From NCBI RefSeq assembly GCF_003725695.1, contig NZ_RJSE01000007.1:1-64000 (forward strand): a stretch of DNA of 64,000 nt, read 5' to 3'. Within the stretch, counting starts at the first letter, position 1; each line of letters starts with the position of its first letter. The translations under genes and the position numbers were made by a program. Under the pieces are notes generated by a model. That model saw only the letters and a program-made list of their open reading frames with translations. It had not been told where the DNA came from and ran no database searches. Below, piece after piece: positions 1 through 8,916 of the stretch. The stretch comes from Nocardioides marmoriginsengisoli (GTDB lineage Bacteria; Actinomycetota; Actinomycetes; Propionibacteriales; Nocardioidaceae).

Positions 1-21
1 CCTACGGGCACCCCACCCCCC

Positions 22-118
22 GCTGAACAGGCCCAACAGGCACGTTGAATAGGCCGTCACTGTCGGTTGAACAGGCCCTTCTTGGGCCTATTCAACGGGC
101 TTTTCGGGCCCATTCGAC
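22..118. repeat. 22-bp-period dyad array of a GTTGAAYAGGCCC element
   Basis: Five copies of a 13-bp element lie between the window edge and the aminotransferase stop. Three are direct (22-34, 44-55, 66-78) and two inverted (84-96, 106-118). Starts are spaced exactly 22 bp (22, 44, 66 and 84, 106) and the array is symmetric about position 81. The inner pair forms a hairpin with 12 of 13 stem pairs and the 5-nt loop TTCTT, close enough to the aminotransferase stop at 122 to act as its terminator. The left end may continue beyond the window. Confidence 0.75.
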
Positions 119-121
119 GAA

Positions 122-1333
122 TCAGGCGAAGAGCTTCTGGAGGCGGGTGATTCCCTCGACGAGGTCGTCGTCGCCGAGGGCGTAGGAGAGGCGGAGGTAG
201 CCCGGGGAGCCGAACGCCTCGCCGGGGACGAGCGCGACCTCGACGGTGTCGAGGATGTACTCGGCGAGCTCCGCCGAGGTCTCGATCACGCGGCCGTCGT
301 ACTCCTTGCCGAGCATCCCCTTGACCGACGGGTAGGCGTAGAACGCACCCTTCGGTTCCGGGCAGACCAGCCCGTCGATCTCGTTGAGCATCGCGACGAT
401 CGTCTTGCGGCGGCGGTCGAACGCCACCTTCATCTCGGCGACCGCCTGGAGGTCGCCGCCGACCGCCGCGACCGCTGCCCACTGGGAGACGTTGGCGACG
501 TTCGAGGTGGCGTGCGACTGGAGGTTGGTCGCGGCCTTCACCAGGTCCGGCGGGCCGATGATCCAGCCGACCCGCCAGCCGGTCATCGCGTAGGTCTTCG
601 CGACCCCGTTGACGATCACGCACTGGTCGGCGAGCTCGGGGCAGAGCACCGGCAGCGAGCCGGTCTCGAAGTCGTCGTACACGAGGTGCTCGTAGATCTC
701 GTCGGTCAGCACCCAGAGCCCGGAGGCCTCGACCCAGGCGCCGATCGCGCGGATCTCGTCGGCCGAGTAGACCGCGCCGGTCGGGTTCGACGGGGAGTTG
801 AAGAGGAGCACCTTGGTGCGCTCGGTGCGGGCGGCCTCGAGCTGCTCCACGGTGACCTTGTAGTCGGTGGTCTCGTCGGCGCTGACCTCCACCGGGACGC
901 CGCCGGCGAGCTTGATGACCTCGGGGTACGTCGTCCAGTACGGCGCGGGCACGATGACCTCGTCGCCGGGATCGAGCAGTGCGGCGAAGGCCTGGTAGAT
1001 CGCCTGCTTGCCGCCGTTGGTGACGACCACCTGGGCCGGGTCGACGACGTACCCGCTGTCGCGCAGGGTCTTCTCGGCGATCGCCTTCTTGAGCTCCGGG
1101 ATGCCGCCGGCCGGGGTGTAGCGGTGGCTCTTCGGGTCGCGGCACGCCTCGACCGCGGCGTCGACGATGTACGCCGGCGTCGGGAAGTCCGGCTCGCCCG
1201 CGCCGAAGCCGATCACGGGCCGCCCCTGGGCCTTGAGACCCTTCGCCTTCGCGTCGACCTTGAGGGTCGCGGACTCGCCGATGGAGCCGATTCGGTGGGA
1301 GATGCGACGGGGGGCCGGGGCGCTGGAACTCAT
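122..1333 (-). CDS. Pyridoxal-phosphate aminotransferase, aspartate aminotransferase type
   Basis: This 403-aa class I/II aminotransferase probably moves an amino group between aspartate (or a related amino acid) and 2-oxoglutarate in the cytoplasm. Visible family marks are [10 protein letters not shown] near residue 44, NSPSNPTG (179-186), DEIYEHLVY (211-219) and the Schiff-base lysine in [15 protein letters not shown] (Lys246). Length fits bacterial subgroup 1b enzymes. The ATG is at 1333; the gene stands alone on its strand, divergent from the LuxR gene, and is followed by the dyad repeat. Exact substrate preference cannot be read from sequence. Confidence 0.9.
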   Translation of the reverse strand: MSSSAPAPRRISHRIGSIGESATLKVDAKAKGLKAQGRPVIGFGAGEPDFPTPAYIVDAAVEACRDPKSHRYTPAGGIPELKKAIAEKTLRDSGYVVDPAQVVVTNGGKQAIYQAFAALLDPGDEVIVPAPYWTTYPEVIKLAGGVPVEVSADETTDYKVTVEQLEAARTERTKVLLFNSPSNPTGAVYSADEIRAIGAWVEASGLWVLTDEIYEHLVYDDFETGSLPVLCPELADQCVIVNGVAKTYAMTGWRVGWIIGPPDLVKAATNLQSHATSNVANVSQWAAVAAVGGDLQAVAEMKVAFDRRRKTIVAMLNEIDGLVCPEPKGAFYAYPSVKGMLGKEYDGRVIETSAELAEYILDTVEVALVPGEAFGSPGYLRLSYALGDDDLVEGITRLQKLFA

Positions 1334-1590
1334 GCACCAATCCTAGGTGCGGCACGCGTCGGCTCAGTGAGCGGACCGCTGGTCGGACGCTCGTTCCGGC
1401 ACCCCTCGCATCCCCGTATCGCGGGATGGTCCGAGCAGGAGCGTGCTGGTCGTGATGAACCGGCGAACCCGATGAGCGCCCGCAACGTAGACACCGTCCA
1501 GGTCGTGCTCAGCGAGCCGGCCGGAACGTGCTGAGGTGATCGTCGGCGGAGGGGTGGGCGACGACCGGGGCTTTCCGTCACAATCGGCAG

Positions 1591-4020
1591 ATGCCTCTCG
1601 GGACGACCGGCCGCGACGACACCCTCCAGGTGGTCCGCGTCGCCCTGGACGACCCGGGTACCTCGGTGATCCTGATCGCCGGCGAGGCGGGTGTCGGCAA
1701 GTCGCACCTGCTCGGCCTGGTCGGTGCGGAGCCGGGTCTCGTGGTCGTCGACGACCTGCACCGGTACGACGACCACGCCCGCGCCGCTGCACTGACGGCC
1801 GCCCGCGAGCCGGGTCAGACCCTGGTCGCCACCGTGCGCACCGAGGCCGGTCGGTTCCCCGAGGAGATCGCCGCGTTCGGCTACGACCCGGGGGTCGTCG
1901 TGGTCGTGGTCGAGCCGTTCACAGGTGCCGAGATGGAGGCCTTCGTCGGCGAGCTGCTCGGCGGCGCGGTGGACGCACGGCTCTCCGCGGAAGTGTGCCG
2001 GCGAAGCGGCGGAATCGCGCTCTTCGCCGCGCAGCTGGTCAACGAGGCCCGCAGCCGCGGAGTCATCGAGCGGTCCGCCTCCGGGTGGTTCCTGACCGCG
2101 CCGCTGATGGTGCCGGTCGGCCTGCGCCAGCAGCTGGCCGTCCGGCTGGACGGCCTGTCCGCGGCGGGAGTCGCGGCGGCCGAGCTGCTCGCCGGCTCGG
2201 ACGCGCTGACGGTCGAGGCCGCCGAACGCTCCGGACACGCCCCCGGGCTCGACGCGCTGAGCGCGGCCGGCGTCGCGCGGTGGGACCAGGACGTCCTCCG
2301 TTTCGTGCACCCGCTCTACGCCGAGGTCGTCTGGGAACCGCTCTCGCCGTTGCGCCGCCGCGCGGTGCTGCGCGAGCAGCTCGCCCTGGAAGCCGGCAGC
2401 GCAGCACCGGATCCGGTACGGCTGGCGGTGCTGGGTCTCGGCGCCGGTGAGCCGGCCGACCCCGGCTCGCTGCTGGTGGCGGCCCGGCTGGCCAACGCGG
2501 CCGGCAACGCCGAGTCCGCCTGCCGGCTGGCCGAGGCGGCGCTGGCCGCGGGCACCGGGGACCAGGTGGCTGCGGCTGCCGGGCTGCTCGCGGGAGCCCA
2601 GGCCGAGCTCGGCCTGCTGGACGCGGCGACCGACACCCTGCTCGGCGCGCTGGCCCGGACCGAACCCGGCCCCGCGGCGATCGTGCTCGCGGTGACGCTG
2701 CACGAGGTCCGGCTCTGGGGCCGCTTCGACCAGCCCGGCGCGGCCGCGGCACTGCACGCCGAAGCCCGCCGGTACCCGGACGGAGCGCCGTTCGTCACCG
2801 AGGCATTCGCGATCGCCGAGGCGGACGGACTCGCCTACGCGGGCCGGGCCGGGGACGCCGTCCGGCTGCTCGACTCGGTCCCCGCCGCCGAGCTGCCGCC
2901 GCCGCTCGCGTCGATGCTGGCCACCAGCCGGGCGCACGCGACCACGCTGCTGGGCCGGACCGCGGAGGCGATCACCATCGCCACCGGCGCCCACGAGCAG
3001 CTGGTCGAGCTGCTCGAGTCCAGCGTCCCCGGCTCCCGCAGCAAGCACCTGGTGATCGCGAGCCACGCGCTCCGCGAGCACGGCCGGATCCCCGAGGCGA
3101 TCGAGTACGCCGAACGGGCGCACGCGCTGGCGCTCGCCGACGGCATCGTGGTCGGCCGGGCCTGGGCGGCGCTCAACGTCGCGGCCGGGTTGCTGCAGGC
3201 CGGCGACCTGGAGGCCGCCGCCACCTGGGCGCAACGGAGCTTGGTCGCGGCGACCTCGGCCGGGATGGTCGACTGCGAACGGCTGGCGCTGGGGGCACTC
3301 TGCGTCTGCGACGGCAGCCGCGGTCGCGAGCCGGACGCCGACCTGGTGGAACGGTTGCGGACCCTCCCGGACGGGGTCGGGTTCCTGCTGCACCAGCTCC
3401 CGATCGGGCTGGCCTGGGCCGCCTACGCACGCGGTGCCCGGGCGACGGCGTTGGACTTGCTGCGCGCCGGGCAGGACCGCGCCGCCGCGGACGACGCGGT
3501 CAGCAGCGAGTCCTGGATCATCCACGAGCGGTTGCGGATGGGGGATCCCACCCGACTGGACGACCGGCTCGGGGAGCTGGCCACCGGAGCGCCGCTGGCG
3601 CGCGCCCGGCACCTGCTGGCCGCTGGTCTTGCCGATGCGGACGCGGAGCTGCTGCGCTCCGCCGGGGATGCCTTCGCGGCGCTCGGCGCCCGGCTGTTCG
3701 CGGCCGAGGCCTACGCCACCGCTGCCCGGGCGGCGGCCGGCCGCCCGGCCGCGGCACTACGCCGGCGGGCGGCGGCGGAGGCCGCCCGGGTCGGCTCCCC
3801 GGTGACGCCGCTGCTCCGCGGGATCGCCGCGGACCCGCTCAGCCCGCGCGAGCGGTTGATCGCCGAGGCCGCCGCGGCCGGCGAGTCCAACGCCCAGATC
3901 GCCACCCGGCTGACGCTCTCGCTGCGCACGGTCGAGAACCACCTGGCGCGGGCGTACGCCAAGCTCGGCATCGAGTCCCGGGCCCAGCTCGACGGCTCGC
4001 TCGACGTCCGCTCCGACTAG
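1591..4020 (+). CDS. LuxR-family regulator with N-terminal ATPase (LAL-like)
   Basis: The 809-aa protein has a Walker A motif GEAGVGKS (31-38), a Walker B-like VVVDDLH (51-57), a long alanine/leucine-rich helical middle resembling the repeat domain of large ATP-binding LuxR (LAL/MalT-like) regulators, and a C-terminal LuxR helix-turn-helix (about 745-800, PLSPRERLI...NAQIATRLTLSLRTVENHL). It probably activates transcription after sensing a ligand. Walker A and B lie only about 15 residues apart, far closer than in MalT-type proteins. The ATG at 1591 has no clear ribosome site. Its stop shares CTAG (4017-4020) with the converging secreted-protein gene. Confidence 0.85.
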   Translation: MPLGTTGRDDTLQVVRVALDDPGTSVILIAGEAGVGKSHLLGLVGAEPGLVVVDDLHRYDDHARAAALTAAREPGQTLVATVRTEAGRFPEEIAAFGYDPGVVVVVVEPFTGAEMEAFVGELLGGAVDARLSAEVCRRSGGIALFAAQLVNEARSRGVIERSASGWFLTAPLMVPVGLRQQLAVRLDGLSAAGVAAAELLAGSDALTVEAAERSGHAPGLDALSAAGVARWDQDVLRFVHPLYAEVVWEPLSPLRRRAVLREQLALEAGSAAPDPVRLAVLGLGAGEPADPGSLLVAARLANAAGNAESACRLAEAALAAGTGDQVAAAAGLLAGAQAELGLLDAATDTLLGALARTEPGPAAIVLAVTLHEVRLWGRFDQPGAAAALHAEARRYPDGAPFVTEAFAIAEADGLAYAGRAGDAVRLLDSVPAAELPPPLASMLATSRAHATTLLGRTAEAITIATGAHEQLVELLESSVPGSRSKHLVIASHALREHGRIPEAIEYAERAHALALADGIVVGRAWAALNVAAGLLQAGDLEAAATWAQRSLVAATSAGMVDCERLALGALCVCDGSRGREPDADLVERLRTLPDGVGFLLHQLPIGLAWAAYARGARATALDLLRAGQDRAAADDAVSSESWIIHERLRMGDPTRLDDRLGELATGAPLARARHLLAAGLADADAELLRSAGDAFAALGARLFAAEAYATAARAAAGRPAAALRRRAAAEAARVGSPVTPLLRGIAADPLSPRERLIAEAAAAGESNAQIATRLTLSLRTVENHLARAYAKLGIESRAQLDGSLDVRSD

Positions 4021-6524
4021 CGCACCTTCCGGACCGCGCTGGTCGCCGGCACCCGGCCGGCGTCCGCCGGGATCAGCACCCGGTAGGAGGCACCTTTCCT
4101 GGTGGCCTTCACCACGAACCGGTACGACGCCCCGGCGGCGACCGTGAGGGCCAGCGTCGCGGTCCGGGTCCGGGTCCGGGCCACGGTCCTCCAGGCCCCG
4201 GTGCCGATCCGGCGCTGCAGCAGCACCGGCGTACCGGCGCGGGCCGGGGTGGTCCGGCCGGTGACTACCACCTTCCTGGCGCTCTTGCGCGCCGCCATCG
4301 ACACCAGCGGCCGGACGTCGATCGCCACGGTCGCCGAGCCGCGCGCGTACGCCGGCACCCACCAGCGGTAGAACGCCCGCGCCGACGGCCGCGGCAGCAC
4401 CCGGCTGACGGCGCCCGCGGTGGTCGGGACGAGCCCGCCGGCCAGCACCGGGACGGGCGGGTTCGTCGGGCCGCGGCGCAGCTCGGTGAGGGCGGTGGTC
4501 AGGTCGACGTCGGTGCCGGTCAGGGTGCCCTTGACGGTCGGGACCGCGGGCCACACGACGGTTCGCGGCGCGGTGATGCCGACCGCGGTGACGACGCTCG
4601 GGGTCGCGACGACCGTCCGGACCAAGGACGCCGAGCCGCGACTGAAGGTGACCTCGAACGGGCCGCACGTCCCCGGCGTGAAGACCACGGTGGCGACACC
4701 GGCCGCGGAGAACTCGCCGGTGCTGAAGACCGTGTTCGTGGTGGGGTCGGGTAGCCAGGATGCCTCCAGCGCCACCTGCCCGGTGGTGACCGGGGCCCCG
4801 GACTGGCGCTTCGCGCGCACCTGGTACGACGCCGACCCGTCGCAGCGCACGAACTGCGGACCCTCGACGGTCACCGACGCCACCGGGTCCGGGTCGTAGC
4901 TGACCGACCCGAGCGGCACCAGCACGTCCGGGTTGCTGACGCTGCGCAGGCTGACCAGGAAGGTACCGGCCTGGGTGGGCGTGTGGGAGAGCTGGACCAG
5001 CCCGGCTGCGTCGCTGGTGTCGGTGTCCACCACCACCTGGGTGGCCTCCGTCGGGCCGACCAGGAGCTGGATCTGCTCGCCCACCGCGAGGTCGCCGGAG
5101 AGCCGGGTCACGACCGCTGACACCGAGGTGCTGGTCATGCCGGTCGGGTCGATCCCGGCGACCGGGTTCGCGACCACCTCGATCTCAGCCGTGGCGGTGT
5201 CGTAGCCGCCGCGGCCGTCGGTCATCCGGTAGGTCAGCGTGTCCGGGCCGGTGTACCCGGGCGCCGGCGTGTAGCGGCAGCTGCCGTGGGCGCAGGTGGC
5301 CGTGCCGTGCTCGGGCGCGACGGTGATCGCGACGGCTTGCAGGCTGTTGCCGTCCGGGTCGGTGTCGTTCGCGGTGAGCGCCAGCGGGTTGCTGGTGTCC
5401 ACGTAGGCCAGCAGCGAGTCGTTGACCGCGGTCGGCAGCGCGTTGATCCGGGAGGCGCAGCCGTGCTCGTCCGCGTGCAGCCGGAGGTTGTCGAGGAACA
5501 CTCCCGTGTCGACCTCGGCGTCGGCGTTGGCGGAGAGCGGGCCGTCGAAGACCGAGAGGTAGAGGTGGTGCACTCCGGGGGTGACGCCGACGGTGGCGGT
5601 GCGCAGCCCGGTCAGCCCGGCGTACCCGGTGCCGTTGGGGTCACCGGTCCACTGCGCCGGCGCGAGCAGCGGGCTGCCGGTGCCGAGGGAGTCGACCACG
5701 AAGGCGTCCTGTCCGCCGAGGCCGTCGGCGCCCGACCCGCTCTGCGACCAGTCGTCGGAGTCCAGCTGTGCCACGAAGCCGTCGGCCGCCGGCGAGAAAC
5801 CCGGTTCCGGCACGAACTCGTCGGAGCCGATCACGTAGTCGAAGGAGAGGCAGTTCTTGTCGTCCGGGACGTCCACGGTGAGCTTGTACGTCGAGACGTC
5901 CCGAGCCAGTCCGTGTCCCTCGGTGACGCCGACGCTCCCCCAGACCTCACCGGTGTCCGGGCCGCCGGGGGTGGCTGCCGAGGCCGCCAGCCCGGTGGTC
6001 ATCAGCGCCACCGAGCCGTTGATCTCGGGGAGCGCGGTCGGGATCAGGCTCTGCTCGGCGTGCGCGTCGAGCGTGGACGAGTCGTCGGCGCACCGCGGCC
6101 AGGAACCCGAGACGATGGCGGCGCCGTCGAGAGCACCGGTCAGGTGTCCGCAGTCGGGCGCGTCGGCGATGTCGATCTGCACCAGTCCGAGCTCGGTGAC
6201 GTCGCCGTCGCTGACGAGGTACTGGAACTGGGCGGCGCCGTGGAAGTCGAGCGTCGGACGGAAGATGACCCGCCCGGTCTCGAAGGTGAGCTGGCCGTTC
6301 ACGGCTCCCTGCACGCCGGTCACCGACAAGGTGTCGTCGTCGAGGTCGTAGTCGTTCTGGAGCAGCTGGTCGAAGGGGATCAGGAGCGTCTCGTTCTCCA
6401 GGATGCTGAACTGGTCACTCTCCGCGACCGGGCTCGCCGCGACGGCCGGCGTGGTCGGGGCGACGGTGACCGCCCCGATCACCAGGACCCCGGCGAGGGC
6501 GGAGACGAGACGGCGGACGGGCAT
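4017..6524 (-). CDS. Secreted choice-of-anchor L protein with cadherin-like repeats
   Basis: An 835-aa exported protein. The ATG at 6524 follows GGGAGG and starts a signal peptide (about 1-30, ending TTPAVAA). Then come a cadherin-like/Ig-like repeat (about 35-120), a choice-of-anchor L region with LSFDYVIGSDEF and FLDNLRL (about 145-370), a second cadherin-like repeat with NDTDPDGNSL and YTPAPGYTGPDTLTY (about 375-470), and further beta-rich Ig-like modules to the end. No LPXTG signal or C-terminal membrane helix is visible, so attachment is unclear. A role in surface adhesion or matrix binding is inferred from domains only. A perfect palindrome lies 68 bp upstream of the start. Confidence 0.8.
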   Translation of the reverse strand: MPVRRLVSALAGVLVIGAVTVAPTTPAVAASPVAESDQFSILENETLLIPFDQLLQNDYDLDDDTLSVTGVQGAVNGQLTFETGRVIFRPTLDFHGAAQFQYLVSDGDVTELGLVQIDIADAPDCGHLTGALDGAAIVSGSWPRCADDSSTLDAHAEQSLIPTALPEINGSVALMTTGLAASAATPGGPDTGEVWGSVGVTEGHGLARDVSTYKLTVDVPDDKNCLSFDYVIGSDEFVPEPGFSPAADGFVAQLDSDDWSQSGSGADGLGGQDAFVVDSLGTGSPLLAPAQWTGDPNGTGYAGLTGLRTATVGVTPGVHHLYLSVFDGPLSANADAEVDTGVFLDNLRLHADEHGCASRINALPTAVNDSLLAYVDTSNPLALTANDTDPDGNSLQAVAITVAPEHGTATCAHGSCRYTPAPGYTGPDTLTYRMTDGRGGYDTATAEIEVVANPVAGIDPTGMTSTSVSAVVTRLSGDLAVGEQIQLLVGPTEATQVVVDTDTSDAAGLVQLSHTPTQAGTFLVSLRSVSNPDVLVPLGSVSYDPDPVASVTVEGPQFVRCDGSASYQVRAKRQSGAPVTTGQVALEASWLPDPTTNTVFSTGEFSAAGVATVVFTPGTCGPFEVTFSRGSASLVRTVVATPSVVTAVGITAPRTVVWPAVPTVKGTLTGTDVDLTTALTELRRGPTNPPVPVLAGGLVPTTAGAVSRVLPRPSARAFYRWWVPAYARGSATVAIDVRPLVSMAARKSARKVVVTGRTTPARAGTPVLLQRRIGTGAWRTVARTRTRTATLALTVAAGASYRFVVKATRKGASYRVLIPADAGRVPATSAVRKVR

Positions 6525-6591
6525 GGGGCCTCCCAAGATTGGCGGCGGGTCGCAGAGCAGACCGACGCTAGACCTGGAACCCGGGCGGTGG

Positions 6592-6612
6592 CTTGAGTAG
6601 TGACTACTCAAG
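6592..6612. promoter_or_regulatory. Perfect palindrome CTTGAGTAG-N3-CTACTCAAG
   Basis: Arms at 6592-6600 and 6604-6612 are exact inverted repeats with a 3-nt centre. The site lies between the LysR stop (6618) and the start of the secreted protein (6524), both read leftward. It is A+T-richer than its surroundings and lacks a T run, so it looks more like a protein-binding operator for the secreted-protein gene than a terminator. Confidence 0.6.
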
Positions 6613-6617
6613 AGGTC

Positions 6618-7517
6618 TCAACGGTCGAAGGCGGCCTCGGGTCCGTAGGTCCCGATGCAGAACTCGCGCAGCCGTGCGGCGATCGCGCCGAGTGCCGCGC
6701 TGGCGTGGTGGTCCCGCGCCCAGGCGGCGTACAGGCGCACCGAGACGGTGTCGTCCCGGGGGCCGATCGGCACCGGGACCAGGCCGAAGCGCGGGTCGTC
6801 GGAGAGCGCGGTGACGCCGCGGCCGGCGGCAACCATCGCCTGCGCGACCTCGGGGGTGGAGAGCTCGACCGGCTGCTCGCGGTACCCCAGACCCGCAGCC
6901 CGTACGGCGGCGTCCAGCGCCCGTCGCGACTGGTGCTCCTCGGAGAGGACCAGCAGCTCTTCGTCCAGGACGTCGGCGAGCCGGACCCGATCGCGACCGG
7001 CCCACGGGTGGCCGGCCGGCACGAAGGCCCAGACCGGCAGCCGTGCGATCGGGATCCACTCGAGCGCGTCACTGGGGCGCTCGGTGCCGATGGCGAGGTC
7101 GGCGCCGTGGGTCAGCGTCTCGTAGATGTCGGCGGGCAGCTCGTCCTGGAAGGTGGGCATCGGGTCCTCCGGTCCCCAGCCAGCCAGGAACGGGGCGATC
7201 ACGTCGCGCATCGTCGTCCGGGTCGCGGTCAGCCGGACGGAGGTCAGCTTGCCGCTGGCGATGTCGGCGGCGGTCCGCTCGACGAGCTCGAACCGGGCGA
7301 CCAGCTCCTCGGCGGCGCCGCGGAACTGCCGGCCGGCGGAGTTCAGCACCAGGCGCTTGTCGGACCGGTCGAAGAGGTCGAATCCGAGCAGCCGCTCCAG
7401 GGCCCGGATCTGGCGGGACAACGACGGTTGGGTGACGTGCACCAGGTCGGCGGCCGCGGTGACGGAGCCGGCGTCGGCGACCGCCAGGAAGTAGCGCAGC
7501 GAGCGGATCTCGATCAT
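6618..7517 (-). CDS. LysR-family transcriptional regulator
   Basis: A 299-aa LysR protein. The N-terminal winged helix-turn-helix is plain (MIEIRSLRYFLAVADAGSVTAAADLVHVTQPSLSRQIRALERLLG read in parts), followed by the periplasmic-binding-like effector domain from about residue 90. The ATG at 7517 gives the standard start; upstream in-frame codons run into the divergent promoter. It is divergent from gabT with a 70-bp gap, the usual arrangement for a LysR regulator controlling the divergent operon, so it may co-regulate the gab genes together with the TTGGATCCA operator at 7569. Confidence 0.9.
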   Translation of the reverse strand: MIEIRSLRYFLAVADAGSVTAAADLVHVTQPSLSRQIRALERLLGFDLFDRSDKRLVLNSAGRQFRGAAEELVARFELVERTAADIASGKLTSVRLTATRTTMRDVIAPFLAGWGPEDPMPTFQDELPADIYETLTHGADLAIGTERPSDALEWIPIARLPVWAFVPAGHPWAGRDRVRLADVLDEELLVLSEEHQSRRALDAAVRAAGLGYREQPVELSTPEVAQAMVAAGRGVTALSDDPRFGLVPVPIGPRDDTVSVRLYAAWARDHHASAALGAIAARLREFCIGTYGPEAAFDR

Positions 7518-7568
7518 GCCTGTAAAGCATAGAGGTTGATCGAAATGAGCATTGGACAGCATGGATAA

Positions 7569-7577
7569 TTGGATCCA
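7569..7577 (+). promoter_or_regulatory. TTGGATCCA operator before gabT
   Basis: TTGGATCCA is followed directly by GGATTC, giving tandem GGATYC units 7 bp apart (7571 and 7578). It lies 10 bp before the gabT ATG (7588) and just after a GATAAT box (7564-7569). It is the first member of the GGATCC-centred operator family repeated at about ten promoters up to 35.6 kb. Confidence 0.7.
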
Positions 7578-7587
7578 GGATTCTCCT

Positions 7588-8916
7588 ATGACCGATCTTC
7601 CGCAGGAACTCCGCCTGGTCACGGCCATCCCCGGCCCCAAGTCCCAGGCCCTCGCCGCCCGCAAGGCCGCTGCCGTCGCCGACGGCGTCGGCACCACCCT
7701 GTCCGTCTACGCCGCCGCTGCCGGTGGCGGGGTCGTGGTCGACGTCGACGGCAACTCGCTGATCGACCTCGGCTCGGGCATCGCGGTCACGACCGTCGGT
7801 AACAGCGCGCCGCGGGTCGTCGACGCGGTCACCGCCCAGGTCGCCGCGTTCACGCACACCTGCTTCATGGTCACCCCGTACGACGGCTACGTCGAGGTCG
7901 CCGAGGCGCTCAACCGGCTGACGCCGGGCGACCACGAGAAGCGCACCGCGCTCTTCAACTCCGGTGCCGAGGCCGTCGAGAACGCCGTCAAGATCGCCCG
8001 CGCGCACACCAAGCGCCAGGCGGTCGTCGCGTTCGACCACGCCTACCACGGCCGCACCAACCTGACGATGGCGCTGACCGCGAAGTCGATGCCGTACAAG
8101 TCCGGCTTCGGTCCGTTCGCGCCCGAGACCTACCGGGTCCCCGCCTCGTACCCGTACCGGGACGGTGGCGTCAGCGGTCCGGAGGCCGCCCGCACCGCGA
8201 TCGACCTGATCGAGAAGCAGGTCGGCGCCGGCAACCTCGCCGCCGTGATCATCGAACCGATCCAGGGCGAGGGCGGCTTCGTCGAGCCCGCGCCCGGCTT
8301 CCTGCCTGCGCTGGTCGCGTGGTGCCGGGAGAACGGCGTGGTCTTCATCGCGGACGAGGTGCAGACCGGCTTCGCCCGGACCGGCGACCTGTTCGCCTGC
8401 GACCACGAGGGCATCGTCCCCGACCTGATCGTCACCGCGAAGGGCATCGCCGGCGGCCTGCCGCTCTCGGCGGTCACCGGCACCGCCGAGATCATGAACG
8501 CCGCGCACGTCGGCGGCCTCGGCGGCACCTACGGCGGCAACCCGCTCGCCTGCGCCGCGGCCCTGGCTGCGATCGAGACCATCGAGGCCGACGGCCTGGT
8601 CGCCCGCGCGCGCGAGATCGGCGAGCTGGCCCTCGGCCGTCTCCGGAAGGCGCAGGAGTCCGACCCGCGCATCGGTGACGTCCGCGGCCGCGGCGGGATG
8701 GTGGCCGTGGAGCTGGTGAAGGACGCCGCCGGCACCCCCGACCCCGAGCTGACCAAGCAGGTCGCCGCGGCGGCGCACCTGCGCGGCGTGATCGTGCTGA
8801 CCTGCGGCACCTACGGCAACGTGCTCCGGCTGCTGCCGCCGCTCTCGATCAGCGACGAGCTGCTCACCACCGGCCTCGAGGTCCTCGAGTCCGTACTCGC
8901 GGAGACCCGGGCATGA
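7588..8916 (+). CDS. gabT: 4-aminobutyrate / omega-amino acid aminotransferase (GabT type)
   Basis: A 442-aa class III PLP aminotransferase. It shows NSGAEAVENAVKIAR (124-138), FIADEVQTG with the PLP aspartate (Asp256) and the PLP lysine in TAKGIAGG (Lys285). The family turns 4-aminobutyrate, or 5-aminovalerate in close relatives, into the semialdehyde using 2-oxoglutarate. The ATG at 7588 is 8 bp after AGGA. It is the first gene of an operon with gdh, gabD and whiB and overlaps gdh by ATGA. The nearby glutarate genes favour 5-aminovalerate as at least one substrate, which is an inference. Confidence 0.88.
   Translation: MTDLPQELRLVTAIPGPKSQALAARKAAAVADGVGTTLSVYAAAAGGGVVVDVDGNSLIDLGSGIAVTTVGNSAPRVVDAVTAQVAAFTHTCFMVTPYDGYVEVAEALNRLTPGDHEKRTALFNSGAEAVENAVKIARAHTKRQAVVAFDHAYHGRTNLTMALTAKSMPYKSGFGPFAPETYRVPASYPYRDGGVSGPEAARTAIDLIEKQVGAGNLAAVIIEPIQGEGGFVEPAPGFLPALVAWCRENGVVFIADEVQTGFARTGDLFACDHEGIVPDLIVTAKGIAGGLPLSAVTGTAEIMNAAHVGGLGGTYGGNPLACAAALAAIETIEADGLVARAREIGELALGRLRKAQESDPRIGDVRGRGGMVAVELVKDAAGTPDPELTKQVAAAAHLRGVIVLTCGTYGNVLRLLPPLSISDELLTTGLEVLESVLAETRA

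Noticed and set aside
22-118. Left-edge repeats as a CRISPR array
   Set aside because: The unit is only 13 bp with 9-bp gaps, copies are inverted around a centre, and no cas gene is present.
1334-1590. Possible small gene between the aminotransferase and LuxR genes
   Set aside because: Open frames here are short, lack ribosome sites and run antisense into LuxR; only a shared divergent promoter region is likely.
1330-3612. 760-codon minus-strand frame opposite the LuxR gene
   Set aside because: Low-complexity composition (Arg/Gly/Gln-rich) and no motif; the plus strand has a complete ATPase-LuxR protein.
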